A stretch of 42,158 nt of DNA from Bryobacterales bacterium (GTDB lineage: Bacteria > Acidobacteriota > Terriglobia > Bryobacterales > Bryobacteraceae): assembly GCA_003167495.1 (NCBI GenBank), contig PMSX01000352.1, forward strand, positions 1 to 42,158, written 5' to 3'. Of the stretch, positions 1-8,227 are shown one piece after another (the stretch's first letter is position 1; each line of letters opens with the position of its first letter). The translations under genes were made by a program, and so were the position numbers. The notes beneath the pieces were generated by a model that saw only the letters and a list, made by a program, of their open reading frames with translations, searched no databases and was not told where the DNA came from.

Positions 1-546
1 CTGGTGGTAGTTTCAGCCATTCGCGACGTGGCGTTCAGCGTAACGGCTCAGCGCGATGATCCGAAAATCATCGCCCGTTCGTGCCGCCTTACCGTTTTAG
101 CGATTGGAATGCTGTGCGTGGCCGGTGGCGTGCTGACTCCCCTGGCGCTACCTTTTCTGTTTGGCAAGAAGTTTGCTCCGGCGGTTTGGATGGTGGAAGT
201 TTTGCTGCTGGGAACCATGGGACGCGCAGTGGCGGCGGTTATCGGAGCTGGACTCATGACAATTGGCAGAACGTGGTTGCGGTCGGTGATCCAGCTTGGT
301 GGTGCGGCCATCACGGCGGCACTGCTTTTTATGCTGGTGCCGAATTGGGGCGGGTTGGGAGCCGCTTGGGTCACTACCGTCACGTACGCCGCCCTCAGTT
401 TCGCTTCAATGTTTGCTTACGTGCAGTCGGCCAATCTGAGTTTCAAGCAATGTCTGGTTCCCACGGCATCGGATTTTCGAGATCTAAAATCCGCAATCGG
501 AGTTAATCTGCGACGCGCGCAGCAAAAGTATTTTTCAGGAATCTGA
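1..546 (+). CDS. Polysaccharide flippase (Wzx/MATE-like), C-terminal part
   Basis: The reading frame is open from the first base, so the gene begins outside the window and only about 181 residues are seen. The fragment has several hydrophobic segments (about residues 27-50, 65-85, 95-112 and 118-140) and the short polar links usual for the C-terminal half of oligosaccharide flippases, including a Phe-Gly-Lys-Lys-Phe-Ala stretch typical of the membrane loop in this family. Known members move lipid-linked sugars across the inner membrane. An O-antigen ligase-like gene lies about 2 kb away on the other strand, which fits a surface-polysaccharide neighbourhood. The family call rests on general pattern, not on a catalytic motif. 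Confidence 0.7.
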   Translation: MVVVSAIRDVAFSVTAQRDDPKIIARSCRLTVLAIGMLCVAGGVLTPLALPFLFGKKFAPAVWMVEVLLLGTMGRAVAAVIGAGLMTIGRTWLRSVIQLGGAAITAALLFMLVPNWGGLGAAWVTTVTYAALSFASMFAYVQSANLSFKQCLVPTASDFRDLKSAIGVNLRRAQQKYFSGI

Positions 547-637
547 TTACGCCTTCGCTGCATCAATTTGCGCCGCCGAGACAATTTCTTTTTGCCAGTA
601 AGAGCGCAAGGCCATTTGCACAGGCCTGCATGCGTCA

Positions 638-1270
638 ATGCCCGAAGCTAGATTCGCCGAAACTTGTTTGCCAGCAGTGACCTTCGTGGCGGCGGCCATT
701 ATGGGTGGCATCGCCGCCGGAGTCACCTCTGCCGCAGTCGTGATCGTGCCACTGCGTCCAGTCGGTTCAACTCTGAGCCGGAATGTCGTATTCGGTTGTC
801 TCTTCATACTGCCGCTCATGGCCATTGATTATCACTTTTACTGGGCCGGGACAGTCGAGAGACTTCCAATTCAGGAAGTGTCACATAGGGAAATCGCGAA
901 TCTCGCTTCCGGCGATGCGCGGGGCTCTTTCTGGGCTGGCTGTTACCACTTTTGGGGTCGTTATCCCTTAAACACCGGAGGTGAAAATGGCCTATTGACG
1001 GTTGCGGAGACTGATGGCGCCCTGCAAGTGGTCCTAGATTTCGAGCACACCAAATTAGCGGGCAGAGTTGACAGCGACGGCAGCTTTCGCTTCGGGGGAG
1101 AAAGCACTGTCGCCCAAGATACGCTCCTTAATATGTGGGAGGGCACGTTTCATAACAATTCGCTGACCTTCACGCGAAGATCAACACTACTGAGCAATGG
1201 CCGTGTCGTGAATACGATGAAAACCACAGGAGCGGCTGAACGAACCGCCTGCCCAGCGCAAGTGCAGTAG
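638..1270 (+). CDS. Hypothetical membrane protein, 210 aa
   Basis: I do not recognise this protein. Codon use looks coding throughout. The N-terminus has two hydrophobic stretches (about residues 12-38 and 49-65), suggesting two membrane segments, followed by a soluble part of about 140 residues rich in Trp, Gly and Thr with alternating hydrophobic residues, as in a small beta-rich domain. It stands 91 bp after the flippase gene on the same strand and could share its transcript. The start is the ATG at 638; no clear ribosome binding site was seen, so a later start is possible. It faces the EEP gene tail to tail. Confidence 0.55.
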   Translation: MPEARFAETCLPAVTFVAAAIMGGIAAGVTSAAVVIVPLRPVGSTLSRNVVFGCLFILPLMAIDYHFYWAGTVERLPIQEVSHREIANLASGDARGSFWAGCYHFWGRYPLNTGGENGLLTVAETDGALQVVLDFEHTKLAGRVDSDGSFRFGGESTVAQDTLLNMWEGTFHNNSLTFTRRSTLLSNGRVVNTMKTTGAAERTACPAQVQ

Positions 1271-1434
1271 GACCGCGTAAATAGAGTAACGGCAGGGCTC
1301 ATGTCGGAAATGTTGCCAATTTTACCTTTTCGGGGGATTGGGCAATAATAGCCAAGTGGCACAAAAGAGCAAAAGAACAGTTAATCTTGTTTTGCAAACT
1401 CCCACATTCCTATCAGAATGATATAGATTGCAGG

Positions 1435-1458
1435 AAAAGCCAAGTTCAACGGGCTTTT
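1435..1458. terminator. Possible bidirectional terminator hairpin
   Basis: The arms AAAAGCC (1435-1441) and GGCTTTT (1452-1458) form a perfect 7-bp stem around a 10-nt loop. The loop covers the stop codon of the minus-strand EEP gene. It lies between convergent genes, and the A/T end of the stem gives a short T run in both directions. The T run is only four bases, so strength is uncertain. Confidence 0.4.
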
Positions 1459-2300
1459 AGGCTCGCCGTTATGGGATAGTGGTCGGACCCCTTCGCCGAA
1501 CGTTGGACCGTTCCTTCGTCAAGGGAGAATGGGCCGCGGACGAAAATCCAATCCAGTGCCATGGCGATAACATGCGTCCGTTCAATCCGTTCACCCAAAG
1601 CACTGCGAAAGCCAGCCTTCTCCAGCTTGTGCAAAAAGACCGATGGAAAATATTTTGAATTGATATCACCGGCGATCACGGCGCTGGTGCCAGCCGGATA
1701 ACGCTGTTGCAGATCTGCGAGTATCTCATCGAGCTGTTGGGTTTGAATACGCCCCATGCTGCGGCTTTCGAGGTGGGGATTGTAGACGACAAGCGGACTG
1801 CCGGCGAACTGCAGTTCGGTAACGAGGGTGATGCGGCTACCGAGACGGCGCTGCATCAAAGGAATTGACGAAGGCAGCCAGAAATGTGGCTGCCAGAAAG
1901 TAGATTGATGTTGAAAGCGAAGCACGCGCGATTGAATCAACGGCAGACGTGTGAGAGTGGCTTGGCCAATATAGGCGGCGCCATTCTTTTCCTGGCTTAA
2001 CTCCTCAAACTCCACACCATAGGAAATGTTCATGCCGAGGCGTTCGGCCAACTCGAACGCTACGTCCTTCGAGTCTGAGCGTGCGGCGTTCCAATCGACT
2101 TCCTGCAAGAGGCACAAGTCGGCGTTGCTCTTGCGCAATTCCTCAGTAACTTGATCCAGATGGCTGCCGTGGTCAATATTCCAAGTAACAATGCGAATGG
2201 CTCTGGCCTGCCCATCGCCGGGAATCCGCCGCAATTCGCGCGGAGTATTGACATCAGCCAAGCGGGGCAATAACAACAAAATTAAAACCGCGCCTTTCAC
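1446..2300 (-). CDS. Exported endonuclease/exonuclease/phosphatase (EEP) family protein
   Basis: The 284-residue protein has the ordered motifs of the DNase I-like EEP fold: V-T-W-N-I-D-H-G near residue 38, L-L-Q-E-V-D near residue 63 (metal-binding Glu), A-G-D-I-N-S near residue 210, and G-S-D-H-Y-P near the end (catalytic Asp-His). Members hydrolyse phosphodiester bonds in nucleic acids, phospholipids or sugar phosphates; the substrate cannot be told here. A hydrophobic N-terminus follows a Lys, suggesting export or anchoring. The start is GTG, only 3 nt after the stop of the ligase-like gene, so the two are co-transcribed. It is the last gene of the long minus-strand unit that begins with the his genes. 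Confidence 0.85.
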   Translation of the reverse strand: MKGAVLILLLLPRLADVNTPRELRRIPGDGQARAIRIVTWNIDHGSHLDQVTEELRKSNADLCLLQEVDWNAARSDSKDVAFELAERLGMNISYGVEFEELSQEKNGAAYIGQATLTRLPLIQSRVLRFQHQSTFWQPHFWLPSSIPLMQRRLGSRITLVTELQFAGSPLVVYNPHLESRSMGRIQTQQLDEILADLQQRYPAGTSAVIAGDINSKYFPSVFLHKLEKAGFRSALGERIERTHVIAMALDWIFVRGPFSLDEGTVQRSAKGSDHYPITASLKAR

Positions 2301-2303
2301 AAC

Positions 2304-3584
2304 CTATGCCACAGCCTCACGAGGCGGAGTTTTGGGCGCAGCTTCCGTTGCCGCAATTCTGCGCCGCTCGGCTATTTCGCCGGCTAGCATCGGCGTCAAC
2401 GCAAAATACCAGCCGCAGACTCCAAGGCGCGCAAAGGGATAATCGACTGCCGCGTGTAAGCAAACAGCGATTAAGCCGACACCCCAAATGGAGGTGACCG
2501 CGGGCCTTAGGCTCCAGCCAAACAGCACCAGCATGAAGACGGCGAACGGAATGCCGCCTTCGGCTGCCCATTGAAGCCAATCGTTGTGAGCGCGATTCAC
2601 ATAGGTTCCGTCGTCATAGTGAGCGAACATGCGATAGACGGGTACGTATGTTTCCAGGCCCCAACCAAGCAGCGGCCTTTCGCGAATCATTTCGATGGAA
2701 GACTGGTTGATGGAACGGCGGACGGCTAATTGATCGTTCTGTTGAAGTTTCTTGATCAAGACGTCGAAGCCGGCAGCGTATACGAAGACAGAACTCAAGC
2801 CGCAAGCGAGAGCGGCGCCAAGCAGCAGACGGCGATCGCGCCGGCGGGCATAAGCGAGAAAGATTACGGCGAGGAGTTCCGCCACGACGAGCACTGCGCC
2901 CGCGCGCGAACCGGAAGCGACAACGGCGCCAATCTGAATGGCAGCTAGGGCCAAGTAGGGCGCTGGGGAGGAGCGGCGTTTGCTCAAACCTGTCCAGAGG
3001 GTGATGGGCAAGGCCAGTTCGACGAATTGCGCAAAGTTATTCCAATAGGCGAAGGGGCCGAATACGGCGTGATACTTGCTCTGAATGACCCAGTAATAGA
3101 GGCTGGTGCGGGAGGCCTGTTCCAGCAAATCGAGCAGACACACGGCGGAGGCCAACAACATGAACCAATGGCGGAATTGCGCGGCGGCGCGTGGCGATTG
3201 GAACAACTGGGTGGCCACTACGGCGATGATGGCGGCGGTGAACCAGAATAAAACGCCACTCCAGCCTCTGGCGAAAATCTTCTGAGGAGAGAAGAGCGTT
3301 TGGGCAACGCCCCACAGCGTCATGAGCAGCAAACAAACAACCGGCAAACTTAGTGAGAAGCGCTGGGTAAATGGCACGCTGAGGTAAATGGCGGCGAGAA
3401 GTAAGAACACCACGGAAACGATACGAGGCGCGGCACCGGCGCCGAATGCCGCGTCGTCGAGCGTGCTTAGAGTAAACGCCGCCAGCACGCCGAACAACCC
3501 TAATAGGCTGAGCCGTTCACGAAGACGCGCAATCCTTCCGGAACTGGAGGGTAGCGGCGTCTCAATCTCTTCTGCTACGGCCAT
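2304..3584 (-). CDS. O-antigen ligase / polymerase-like membrane protein
   Basis: The protein has about ten to twelve hydrophobic segments and, in the C-terminal third, a large periplasmic stretch with R-A-H-N-D-W-L-Q-W-A-A-E-G-G, the conserved His-Asn-Asp region of the Wzy_C (O-antigen ligase/polymerase) family. Known members join or polymerise undecaprenol-linked glycans at the outer face of the inner membrane. The open frame extends back to 3683 inside the upstream gene. I chose the ATG at 3584 because it lies 13 nt after that gene's stop; no strong ribosome binding site supports either start. The neighbouring flippase fragment at the window edge fits a role in surface glycans. The native substrate is unknown. 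Confidence 0.75.
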   Translation of the reverse strand: MAVAEEIETPLPSSSGRIARLRERLSLLGLFGVLAAFTLSTLDDAAFGAGAAPRIVSVVFLLLAAIYLSVPFTQRFSLSLPVVCLLLMTLWGVAQTLFSPQKIFARGWSGVLFWFTAAIIAVVATQLFQSPRAAAQFRHWFMLLASAVCLLDLLEQASRTSLYYWVIQSKYHAVFGPFAYWNNFAQFVELALPITLWTGLSKRRSSPAPYLALAAIQIGAVVASGSRAGAVLVVAELLAVIFLAYARRRDRRLLLGAALACGLSSVFVYAAGFDVLIKKLQQNDQLAVRRSINQSSIEMIRERPLLGWGLETYVPVYRMFAHYDDGTYVNRAHNDWLQWAAEGGIPFAVFMLVLFGWSLRPAVTSIWGVGLIAVCLHAAVDYPFARLGVCGWYFALTPMLAGEIAERRRIAATEAAPKTPPREAVA

Positions 3585-3597
3585 CGACCGTAGGATC

Positions 3598-4893
3598 TCA
3601 CTTTCCGGTGTAGGAGACGCGCCAAATGGATTTCGAGGCATCGTCACTGACCATGAGTGAACCGTCCGGCGCAGTGGCGACACCTACGGGACGGCCCCAC
3701 ACGTTGCCATCTTCTGTTACGAACCCAGTCAAGAAGTCACCGTAGACGCCGTTCGATTTGCCGTCGTTGAGGGGTACGCGTATGACTTCATAGCCTGCGC
3801 GAACGGACCTATTCCAAGAACCGTGCTCAGCGGCAAAGATATCGCCGCGAAATTCTTCGGGAAATTGCGTACCGTTGTAGAAAGTCAATTCCAAAGAGGC
3901 GTTGTGCGGCTGCAGCAGGATGTCGGGCACTGTTACTTTGCCTTTCAGTTCCGGATGGGTGCCGGCGAGGCGCGGATCTTGGTGATCGCCCATGTAATAC
4001 CAGGGCCAACCATAGAAGCCATCTTCTTTGACAGAAGTAATGTAATCCGGGACCAAGTTATCGCCTAGCATGTCGCGTTCGTTGACGGAGCACCACAGCT
4101 GGCCCGTAGTGGGATTGATGGCAATGCCGACAGGATTGCGGATGCCGGCCGCGTAAATTTTCACGAACTTGCCTTCGGGTGTGAATTCGAGAATGTTGGC
4201 GCGACGTGTCTCTTTGGGGTGCGTGTCGGGATCATCGACGTTGGACGCCGAACCAACCGATACGAAGAGGCGCGTGCCGTCTGGTGAGAAGGCCAGATCG
4301 CGCGTCCAGTGTCCGCCACCCGCGGGCAGTTGGGCAATGATGGTTTCGGGTTGACCTGTAGCCTGCAAATCGCCGTTACTATAGTGATAGCGAATCACGG
4401 AATTCGTGTTGGCCAGGTAAATCCACTCGGGATTCTGACCGAGCGGATAGAAGGCGATTCCGAAGTTATTCTTGAGGCCGGTAGCGAACACTGAGTGCTG
4501 TTCGGGTTTACCGTCTTTGGTGATGCCGCGAAAGACTTCCACTTTTCCTTTGTTACTGTCCGACACAAAGAGGTCGCCATTAGGTGCAGTTCTGAGTTCG
4601 CGCGGTTCATCGGTCAGTTCTGCGTACCGTTCGACCTTGAAGCCTTCGGGCGCTTTGGGCCAGGCGTCCGCGGGCTTGGGAACCACCTTGGGGCCGTTTG
4701 AAACCCCCTTGGTCGCGTAGGGTTCGGGTAAATCCGCGATTGTTATTTTGCGGTAAGCGCCTGGCTTTTCATCTTTGAAATTGACGAACGCGGCAGCTCC
4801 AGTGGTCACGTTCTTTACGTCCGAATCGCTGGCTAGCGCGGCGAGGGCAGCCAAGGCGACCAGCGCTGTCCACTTCCAAGAAATCGATTTCAT
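3598..4893 (-). CDS. Exported sorbosone dehydrogenase-like (PQQ-type) beta-propeller protein
   Basis: The 431-residue protein has an N-terminal signal or anchor (Lys, then a long Ala/Leu stretch to about residue 22) and then the repeating propeller strands of soluble PQQ glucose/sorbosone dehydrogenases: F-K-V-E-R-Y-A, P-R-E-L-R-T-A-P-N-G-D-L-F-V-S-D, D-L-A-F-S-P-D-G-T-R-L-F-V-S, G-I-R-N-P-V-G-I-A, Y-G-W-P-W-Y-Y, and E-H-G-S-W-N-R-S near residue 355. Known members oxidise sugars in the periplasm with PQQ, but many homologues have no proven activity and no cytochrome domain is fused here. The ATG overlaps the hisA stop by 4 nt and has a GAGGAA binding site about 8 nt upstream inside hisA, so it is translationally coupled to the his operon, an unexpected partner. 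Confidence 0.8.
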   Translation of the reverse strand: MKSISWKWTALVALAALAALASDSDVKNVTTGAAAFVNFKDEKPGAYRKITIADLPEPYATKGVSNGPKVVPKPADAWPKAPEGFKVERYAELTDEPRELRTAPNGDLFVSDSNKGKVEVFRGITKDGKPEQHSVFATGLKNNFGIAFYPLGQNPEWIYLANTNSVIRYHYSNGDLQATGQPETIIAQLPAGGGHWTRDLAFSPDGTRLFVSVGSASNVDDPDTHPKETRRANILEFTPEGKFVKIYAAGIRNPVGIAINPTTGQLWCSVNERDMLGDNLVPDYITSVKEDGFYGWPWYYMGDHQDPRLAGTHPELKGKVTVPDILLQPHNASLELTFYNGTQFPEEFRGDIFAAEHGSWNRSVRAGYEVIRVPLNDGKSNGVYGDFLTGFVTEDGNVWGRPVGVATAPDGSLMVSDDASKSIWRVSYTGK

Positions 4894-5609
4894 TTGGTGT
4901 GTTCCTCATTTTCTTTGTTGATCTGGCGCAACTCGGACAGGTCAAGCCGCCCGGTATAAATAGACATACCAATTGCGCAATGAATATTTTTTCCGTTGAG
5001 CGCCCGGACATCTTCTAAGGTAGTGATGCCGCCGGCGGCAATCAATTCATGGTGAGTGGAATTGCGCAAACTGGTGAACCAATCCAGGTCTGTGCCTTGC
5101 ATCATACCTTCTTTGTCGACATAAGTGCAAAGGAAACCGGAACAGAAGGGCGCAAGCTGCTGAATCATTTCCAGGGCAGTATAGTTGGTGGCCTCACGCC
5201 AACCTTTTACCATGATTTTTCCGTGTTTGCTGTCGAGAGCAATGGTGAGGCGCTCCGGGCCGATGACGTCAGCGAGGCTTTGGAGGAAAGGCCGGTTGGG
5301 GCCGTTGGGAGAAAAAGCAGCAGTGCCCACAATGACGCGCCAAGCACCTTGCTGAAGCAGTTCGCTGGCGCGTTCGAGAGTGCGAACGCCGCCGCCTGCG
5401 CGAATGCTGGCGTGGCGCGCGAGATAGCCGACGAGATCGCCGTTGGAACCGCGTCCGAGAGCGGCGTCGAGATCGATCACTTGAATTTGTGGAAAGCCGG
5501 AGAACATTTCAAGCATTTCGTCGAGAGATTTTCCTTCGAGCACTTTCTCGCGGCCCTGTACGAGTTGGACGACTTTGCCGTCCATTAAATCGATACAAGG
5601 AATGATCAT
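4890..5609 (-). CDS. hisA: HisA, ProFAR isomerase
   Basis: The 239-residue TIM barrel converts ProFAR to PRFAR in histidine synthesis. Visible are the start C-I-D-L-M-D-G with catalytic Asp7, the phosphate-binding A-G-G-G-V-R region (71-76), catalytic Asp126 in A-L-D-S-K-H-G, the Thr162-containing strand, and the second phosphate site A-A-G-G-I. The first loops are shorter than in most HisA proteins. The frame stays open upstream to 5903, but the conserved N-terminus and an ATGA overlap with the hisF stop fix the start at 5609. HisA and HisF act in sequence and are encoded side by side here. Confidence 0.93.
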   Translation of the reverse strand: MIIPCIDLMDGKVVQLVQGREKVLEGKSLDEMLEMFSGFPQIQVIDLDAALGRGSNGDLVGYLARHASIRAGGGVRTLERASELLQQGAWRVIVGTAAFSPNGPNRPFLQSLADVIGPERLTIALDSKHGKIMVKGWREATNYTALEMIQQLAPFCSGFLCTYVDKEGMMQGTDLDWFTSLRNSTHHELIAAGGITTLEDVRALNGKNIHCAIGMSIYTGRLDLSELRQINKENEEHTK

Positions 5610-6370
5610 GCCGCGGGGCGCACAGCCACGCCGGCTTCTTCCATTTTTCGTTTCAAATCCGCCACCGTATATTTTCCGTAGTGAAAAACCGAGGCTGCCA
5701 AAGCTGCATCGGCGCAGCCCTCCGTTAGTACCTTTATAAAATCTTCGGGCGCGCCTGCGCCACCTGAGGCGATTACCGGAATCGTGGTGGCTTCCGCCAC
5801 GGCTTTGGTGAGAGCGCAATCGAAGCCGGTTTGAACGCCGTCGGTATCCATGGAGGTTAGCAGAATTTCGCCGGCACCGAGCGCTTCGCCGCGCGCAGCC
5901 CATTCAACTGCGTCGATGCCTTCGTCATGCCGGCCGCCTTTCGTGAAAACGTTCCAGCGGCCAGGGGTGGAGCGGCGGGCATCAATGGCCAACACGACCG
6001 CTTGGGCGCCGAATTCCCGGCTAAGTTCGCTGATGAGCGCGGGGCGGTGCACGGCGGCGGTATTGATGCTTACTTTATCAGCGCCGGAAAGAATTATCTT
6101 GCGCGCGTCGGCGACAGTGCGAATGCCACCGCCTACGGTGAGCGGAATAAAAACGCGGCGCGCGGTGCGGGCGACGACATCAGCCATGATTTCGCGGGCG
6201 TCGCTCGAGGCGGTGATGTCGAGGAATACAAGCTCGTCGGCGCCTTGTGCGTTGTAGCGTTCGGCAAGTTCTACAGGGTCGCCCGCATCGCGCAGATCGA
6301 TAAAGTTTACACCTTTTACCACGCGGCCGGCAGTGACGTCCAGGCAGGGAATGATTCGTTTTGCCAGCAT
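5606..6370 (-). CDS. hisF: HisF, imidazole glycerol phosphate synthase cyclase subunit
   Basis: The 254-residue TIM barrel uses ammonia delivered by HisH to close the imidazole ring of PRFAR, giving IGP and AICAR. The two catalytic aspartates are present: Asp11 in I-P-C-L-D-V and Asp130 in L-A-I-D-A-R. The phosphate-binding motifs T-V-G-G-G-I-R and I-A-S-G-G-A-G are intact, and length matches the family. Its ATG shares one base with the hisH stop (TGATG), which fits equal production of the two subunits of the HisFH complex. Confidence 0.97.
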   Translation of the reverse strand: MLAKRIIPCLDVTAGRVVKGVNFIDLRDAGDPVELAERYNAQGADELVFLDITASSDAREIMADVVARTARRVFIPLTVGGGIRTVADARKIILSGADKVSINTAAVHRPALISELSREFGAQAVVLAIDARRSTPGRWNVFTKGGRHDEGIDAVEWAARGEALGAGEILLTSMDTDGVQTGFDCALTKAVAEATTIPVIASGGAGAPEDFIKVLTEGCADAALAASVFHYGKYTVADLKRKMEEAGVAVRPAA

Positions 6371-6963
6371 CAGATCTCTAAGAAATTCTTTATTACTTTT
6401 AAGCCGACAGGACCGGATTTTTCAGGGTGGAATTGTACGGCGTGCAAATTCGCTTGTTCGAGAACCGCTGAATATGTATGCATATAGGTACACGTGGCTG
6501 CGGTTGCCGAGATGACAGGCGCGTAGTAGCTATGAGCGAAATAAGTGAACGGGCCTTCGCCGAGGCCTTTTAGAAGGCGCGTGGGGCGCCGCTGTTCGAG
6601 CGAATTCCAGCCCATGTGAGGGATGCGCGCTTGGCCAACGAAGCGTTTGACTTCTCCGGCAAGAATGCCTAAACCGCATTCGCCAGGCGCCTCTTCACTT
6701 TTTTCGAAGAGGCATTGCAAGCCGACACAGATGCCTAAGAAGGAGATACCGGAAGCGATTTTTTCGCACAGGGGTCCGCGCAAGCCCAACTTATCGATGG
6801 CTTGCATCATCTGGCCGAAATGGCCAACGCCGGGAAGAATGATTTTCGTGGCGCGTAGGACAACATCGGGCTGGTCAGTCACTTCATACTGCGCGCCTAA
6901 CTCGGCGAGGGTATTTTCGACTGAGCGAATATTGCCGGCTCCGTAGTTAACAATCGTCGTCAC
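6370..6963 (-). CDS. hisH: HisH, imidazole glycerol phosphate synthase glutaminase subunit
   Basis: The 197-residue class I glutamine amidotransferase hydrolyses glutamine and passes ammonia to HisF. The catalytic triad is visible: Cys79 in G-I-C-V-G-L-Q, and His179 and Glu181 in F-H-P-E-K-S-G. The N-terminal V-N-Y-G-A-G-N-I-R-S-V is typical of HisH. The start is GTG in a GTGA overlap with the hisB stop. Length is normal and nothing appears damaged. Confidence 0.97.
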   Translation of the reverse strand: MTTIVNYGAGNIRSVENTLAELGAQYEVTDQPDVVLRATKIILPGVGHFGQMMQAIDKLGLRGPLCEKIASGISFLGICVGLQCLFEKSEEAPGECGLGILAGEVKRFVGQARIPHMGWNSLEQRRPTRLLKGLGEGPFTYFAHSYYAPVISATAATCTYMHTYSAVLEQANLHAVQFHPEKSGPVGLKVIKNFLEI

Positions 6964-7547
6964 AGCAAACCCTTGGTGGAAGGTAATTGATCTTTCAGGC
7001 GTTCATCCGTTGAGCATGCGTAGCGCATGGCACGCGCGAAGCACTTGAAGATGGCTTCGATTTTGTGGTGGTTTGAACGGCCGTACATGATTTTGGCGTG
7101 CACGTTGCCGCCTACGTGATTGGCGAAGCCGGTGAAGAAGTCTTCGAGAAGTTCCGTTTGCAAATCGCCAACGTGGACGACGTCTACTTGGTCATCATAA
7201 ACGAGCGCGGGGCGGCCACCGAGGTCGACGGCGGCAAGGGCGAGGGACTCATCCATGGTCTGGACGAAATACCCTGCGCGATTGATGCCGCGGCGGTCGC
7301 CTAATGCCTGCGAGAAGAGGTCACCCAGCACAATGCCGACATCCTCAACCGTATGGTGTTGATCCACATCCAGATCGCCTTTGGCGGCAAGTCTTAGATC
7401 AAAACCGCCGTGCTTGGCGAACAGTTCCAGCATGTGATCGAGGAAACGAATGCCGGTGGAAATTTCGTATGTGCCCGTGCCTTCCAGGCGCAATTCGCCT
7501 TTGATCTGGGTTTCTTTGGTATTGCGATCAACTTTCGCTTCTCTCAT
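6960..7547 (-). CDS. hisB: HisB, imidazoleglycerol-phosphate dehydratase (monofunctional)
   Basis: The 195-residue protein removes water from IGP to give imidazole acetol phosphate. Both Mn-binding signatures are present: D-Q-H-H-T-V-E-D (His64, His65, Glu68, Asp69) and S-N-H-H-K-I-E-A near residue 160. It has no fused N-terminal histidinol-phosphatase domain, unlike the bifunctional enterobacterial HisB, so the phosphatase step must come from elsewhere. The ATG overlaps the HAD stop by 4 nt. Confidence 0.97.
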   Translation of the reverse strand: MREAKVDRNTKETQIKGELRLEGTGTYEISTGIRFLDHMLELFAKHGGFDLRLAAKGDLDVDQHHTVEDVGIVLGDLFSQALGDRRGINRAGYFVQTMDESLALAAVDLGGRPALVYDDQVDVVHVGDLQTELLEDFFTGFANHVGGNVHAKIMYGRSNHHKIEAIFKCFARAMRYACSTDERLKDQLPSTKGLL

Positions 7548-8227
7548 AGCAGCGTTTCCAACTCGTTGATGTCGGACAGCACCGTGAAAGCGCCTAGATC
7601 GCGCAGGCTGCGGGCGATTTCTTCGTGCCTTGAGTTATGCGGCGTTGAGACGCCGATGAATGGCACACGCGCGGCTATGGCACTGCGCGCATCGTCAACC
7701 GTATCGCCTAAATACCAAATGTGTTTGCCTGGATACTGTTGCTGGATGATTTCCAAACCATCGGGCGCGGGCTTTGGATTCGAAACCCATTCGTCAGTAA
7801 CTAGCGGATCGAAGGTGACGTGAGGGGCAAAGCGGCCCAGTGTCGCGTCCACTTCATATTTCACGCGGCCGGTGAAAATCGCGAGGCGCGCGCGCTTCGC
7901 CAAGCCCTCAAGCAGACCGTCTTTCGGCATCCAACGCTCTTTGCGGATCAGGCCATCGCCGTTGGCGCCGAAGAAGATCAGGTTGAATTGGTCGACAACA
8001 TCGGTATATGGCACGGTCTTGCCCAAATCGTGAATCAGGCGATGAGAGAGTTGCCAGTCGTTGTTCCAACCGCCCGCGTTCTTGAAGTCCTGAATCGTGT
8101 CGTGCGAGACGTCCTGACCGGTGAAATACCGCACGGTTTCACGGATAGCTTCGCGGTAGGACTGCCCTACTTCTACGAGCACGCCGTCCATATCGAAGAC
8201 AATGACGTCGGGTGTCTGCCTACTCAC
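7544..8227 (-). CDS. HAD-family hydrolase in the his operon; candidate histidinol-phosphate phosphatase
   Basis: The 227-residue HAD hydrolase has all four catalytic motifs: D-M-D-G-V near residue 12 (nucleophile and acid Asp), I-F-T-G-R (motif II), N-P-K-P-A-P-D-G (motif III Lys) and L-G-D-T-V-D-D (motif IV). A helical cap lies between motifs I and II, so it is subfamily I with a C1 cap, resembling phosphoglycolate phosphatases. It starts with GTG, overlaps the hisC stop by 4 nt and overlaps hisB by 4 nt, so it is firmly embedded in the operon at the point where the phosphatase acts in the pathway. No HisN, HisJ or HisB-N phosphatase is seen in the window. Histidinol-phosphate hydrolysis is therefore inferred from context; a repair or housekeeping phosphatase remains possible. 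Confidence 0.85.
   Translation of the reverse strand: MSRQTPDVIVFDMDGVLVEVGQSYREAIRETVRYFTGQDVSHDTIQDFKNAGGWNNDWQLSHRLIHDLGKTVPYTDVVDQFNLIFFGANGDGLIRKERWMPKDGLLEGLAKRARLAIFTGRVKYEVDATLGRFAPHVTFDPLVTDEWVSNPKPAPDGLEIIQQQYPGKHIWYLGDTVDDARSAIAARVPFIGVSTPHNSRHEEIARSLRDLGAFTVLSDINELETLL

Noticed and set aside
5049..5588. 179-aa plus-strand open frame opposite hisA
   Set aside because: Antisense shadow with no domain; hisA motifs are unambiguous.
5610..5903. N-terminal extension of HisA overlapping hisF
   Set aside because: Arg/Ser-rich shadow of hisF; the conserved HisA start is at 5609 in an ATGA overlap.
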